From Spirochaetia bacterium (GTDB lineage: Bacteria; Spirochaetota; Spirochaetia; PWKH01): 6,238 nt of DNA. Under the pieces are notes generated by a model that was not told where the DNA came from, searched no databases, and was given only the letters and a program-made list of their open reading frames with translations. Position 1 is the stretch's first letter. Each line of letters opens with the position of its first letter. Both the position numbers and the translations under genes were made by a program. The stretch is from assembly GCA_021736505.1 (NCBI GenBank), contig JAIPFU010000102.1:1-6238 (forward strand). Direction: 5' to 3'. Of this stretch, positions 4,641-6,238 are shown piece by piece.

Positions 4641-6238
4641 TTAAAAATCTTCAACTACAATTCCAGCTTGTACAGCGAGAGATTTTAATACTCTAAACTC
4701 TTCATCGGTGGTATTTTTGTTTTTATCTGTTTGCTCATATTGCTCAAAAAATTGTTCATAATACTGAAGGAGTTCAAAAATTTTATTTTGAAGCTGTGTT
4801 ATGTCAGGAACAAAACCGGATTCTCTAATAAGAACTAAAAGATCTTTTGTAAAGCTGAAGATATCTCTTGAATGTTCCACTGTCATGGATTGCTCAATCT
4901 GCTTTATGTAACTTGATATAATTGCATTAGTGGTTTCCCTTTCACCATGTCCGCCTTTTTGGAATATAAATTCCAGTAAAGCTTTTATTAAATGAAATTT
5001 AGTTCTGTCATAGTAGGGGATACCATGTTTGAAAAGAGAATTAAGTGTTCTCATGCAAGTACCCATATTAGCAATATAGAAATGTTTGTCCGGTTGATAG
5101 GTTGCCTGCCGGCTTATTCCTGTGTAGTATTTCATATCCAGAAAGATTTGATCCATATCATTATCAGTTACTCTCTCCAAGGATTTATCAATCCATTTAA
5201 AGAATTTTGAGACGGCAAAAGCTTCTAAATTATCCATGGTTAATGCATTATAGGAACTATCATGCGGAATATTCATTCGGCAGTGAAGGAGCATTCCCTT
5301 TTCAAGATCGAATTCAGAAATGATAGTGTACTGAAAAACTTGTCCTGTAGGCACTTTTCTGACGGAGACAATGTCTCCTCCTAAAGAATTTTTACGAATT
5401 TCCTTCAATGAAAACATACCGTAACTATTTTCCCATTCATCACTGGAAGTCAATTTCCTATTTAAAGAGAAATAGACTGACGGTTCAAGCCCGCAGGGGA
5501 GTGTCTTATCTTTAATATGCTGAAGAATAACTGCACCATTTTTTTCAGATGCAATATTGCTCTTTGCTTTATTAAGAAATGTTTTAAGTTTTTCGAAGAG
5601 ATCTTCCTTCATGAAATCAGAATACAGATCCAAACTCTGAAGTGCATATTTTATATTTTGTTTAGGTTCTATTCCACTAATATCTGAAAAAAACCATCCA
5701 CAGGAGGTGAACATGAACAGTCGATATTTTTGTCCTTCCAAAAGGGTCAGCAACTCTCTTCTTTCATTTTCGGTGCAGGAAGTTCCTAGGATATCATCGC
5801 AGAAAGTTTTATAATCTTTTCTTCCGGATAATACTTCACCGTACTTTTTTAGAATTGCGTAGGGCTCTTCTTTGCTGTAATTCCCCAATTTTTTCTTGAA
5901 TACTTTCAGCAGTTCATCACTTATTGCGTTGAATCCATTCCTTAGAGGGGTCCTCCATTTTTGATTCCACCCATCTTTTCCTCCAGTTGAGCAACCGCAG
6001 TCTTTGTACCATCGTGATACTCCATGAAAGCAACTCCAGGAAGTTCCTTTATTGGCTTCTCCTTTCTTTAGTACTGCCTTCATTTCTGCTGGATGCTGTT
6101 CCAGAAAAGCAGCATAATTGGTGAATTCTATCTCTTTATCATGGGATATTCGTTGAATAAGAGCAGCCAGGCACATATCTCCGAAGGGTTCATGGTGGCC
6201 ATATATTTCTCCATCAGTAGCTGTATGAAGAAGTTGAG
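4641..6238 (-). CDS. C-terminal part of a GH57/DUF3536 glycoside hydrolase-like protein (5' end beyond window)
   Basis: The frame has no stop up to the right edge, so the ATG at 6176 is internal and the gene begins outside the window; 532 residues are visible. The first visible residues include ATDGEIYGHH (codons 6219-6190) then FGDMCLAALI. This resembles conserved region 4 of GH57 enzymes, where the Asp is the expected general acid/base. After it comes the DUF3536 region: SWSCFHGVSRW with DCGCSTGGKDGWNQKWR (about 6041-5949), with three conserved-looking cysteines, then TSCGWFFSDISGIE (about 5708-5667). The rest is mostly helical and ends in acidic coil-like sequence. GH57 members act on alpha-glucans or related sugars, but the substrate of the DUF3536 subgroup is unknown to me. 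The visible part shows no membrane segment; a signal peptide could only lie in the missing N-terminus. It converges on recN with 12 bases between stops. Confidence 0.88.
   Translation of the reverse strand, partial: QLLHTATDGEIYGHHEPFGDMCLAALIQRISHDKEIEFTNYAAFLEQHPAEMKAVLKKGEANKGTSWSCFHGVSRWYKDCGCSTGGKDGWNQKWRTPLRNGFNAISDELLKVFKKKLGNYSKEEPYAILKKYGEVLSGRKDYKTFCDDILGTSCTENERRELLTLLEGQKYRLFMFTSCGWFFSDISGIEPKQNIKYALQSLDLYSDFMKEDLFEKLKTFLNKAKSNIASEKNGAVILQHIKDKTLPCGLEPSVYFSLNRKLTSSDEWENSYGMFSLKEIRKNSLGGDIVSVRKVPTGQVFQYTIISEFDLEKGMLLHCRMNIPHDSSYNALTMDNLEAFAVSKFFKWIDKSLERVTDNDMDQIFLDMKYYTGISRQATYQPDKHFYIANMGTCMRTLNSLFKHGIPYYDRTKFHLIKALLEFIFQKGGHGERETTNAIISSYIKQIEQSMTVEHSRDIFSFTKDLLVLIRESGFVPDITQLQNKIFELLQYYEQFFEQYEQTDKNKNTTDEEFRVLKSLAVQAGIVVEDF

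Noticed and set aside
4992..5210. 72-aa open frame on the plus strand
   Set aside because: Antisense to the DUF3536 gene, with no recognisable domain.

Overview
The window is AT-rich bacterial chromosome. It carries the end of an rRNA operon (5S), a MarR-type regulator, a divergent DegT/StrS-type aminotransferase, an NAD kinase gene directly followed by recN, and on the opposite strand the C-terminal part of a large GH57/DUF3536 glycoside hydrolase-like protein. The nadK-recN pairing, the style of the RecN C-terminus and the aminotransferase N-terminus suggest a spirochaete (Treponema/Spirochaeta-like). That assignment rests on recollection of family sequences and is moderate in confidence; no search was run.

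Layout. Positions 5-118 hold 5S rRNA (+), closed by a long terminal helix that runs straight into a 10-T tract. A short non-coding stretch follows, with a 15-bp tandem repeat in about 3.5 copies. A marR-family gene (-) ends at 253. Its best start is the internal ATG at 696, which has a good Shine-Dalgarno, not the upstream ATG at 780. The 252-bp divergent intergenic region (697-948) holds a candidate operator palindrome next to marR and a candidate sigma70 promoter for the rightward genes. Rightward genes are a DegT/DnrJ/EryC1/StrS-like protein (949-1986), NAD kinase (2099-2941) and RecN (2946-4628). The recN ribosome-binding site lies inside the end of nadK. Twelve bases after recN, the DUF3536/GH57 gene ends from the other direction. 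Its reading frame stays open to the right edge, so the gene is cut by the window.

How the genes relate. nadK and recN look translationally coupled: one makes NADP from NAD, the other is an SMC-like ATPase for double-strand break repair. The aminotransferase-like gene may share their transcript, since there is only a 112-bp gap and no convincing terminator. The marR gene may control itself and perhaps the divergent aminotransferase gene. The DUF3536 gene is probably a separate carbohydrate-related unit.

I see no phage, transposon, CRISPR array, toxin-antitoxin or defence system, and no clear sign of a wholly new system. The points most worth a second look are the altered cofactor-binding loop of the aminotransferase, the truncated GH57/DUF3536 protein with its catalytic-type motif at the window edge, and the two small tandem duplications.
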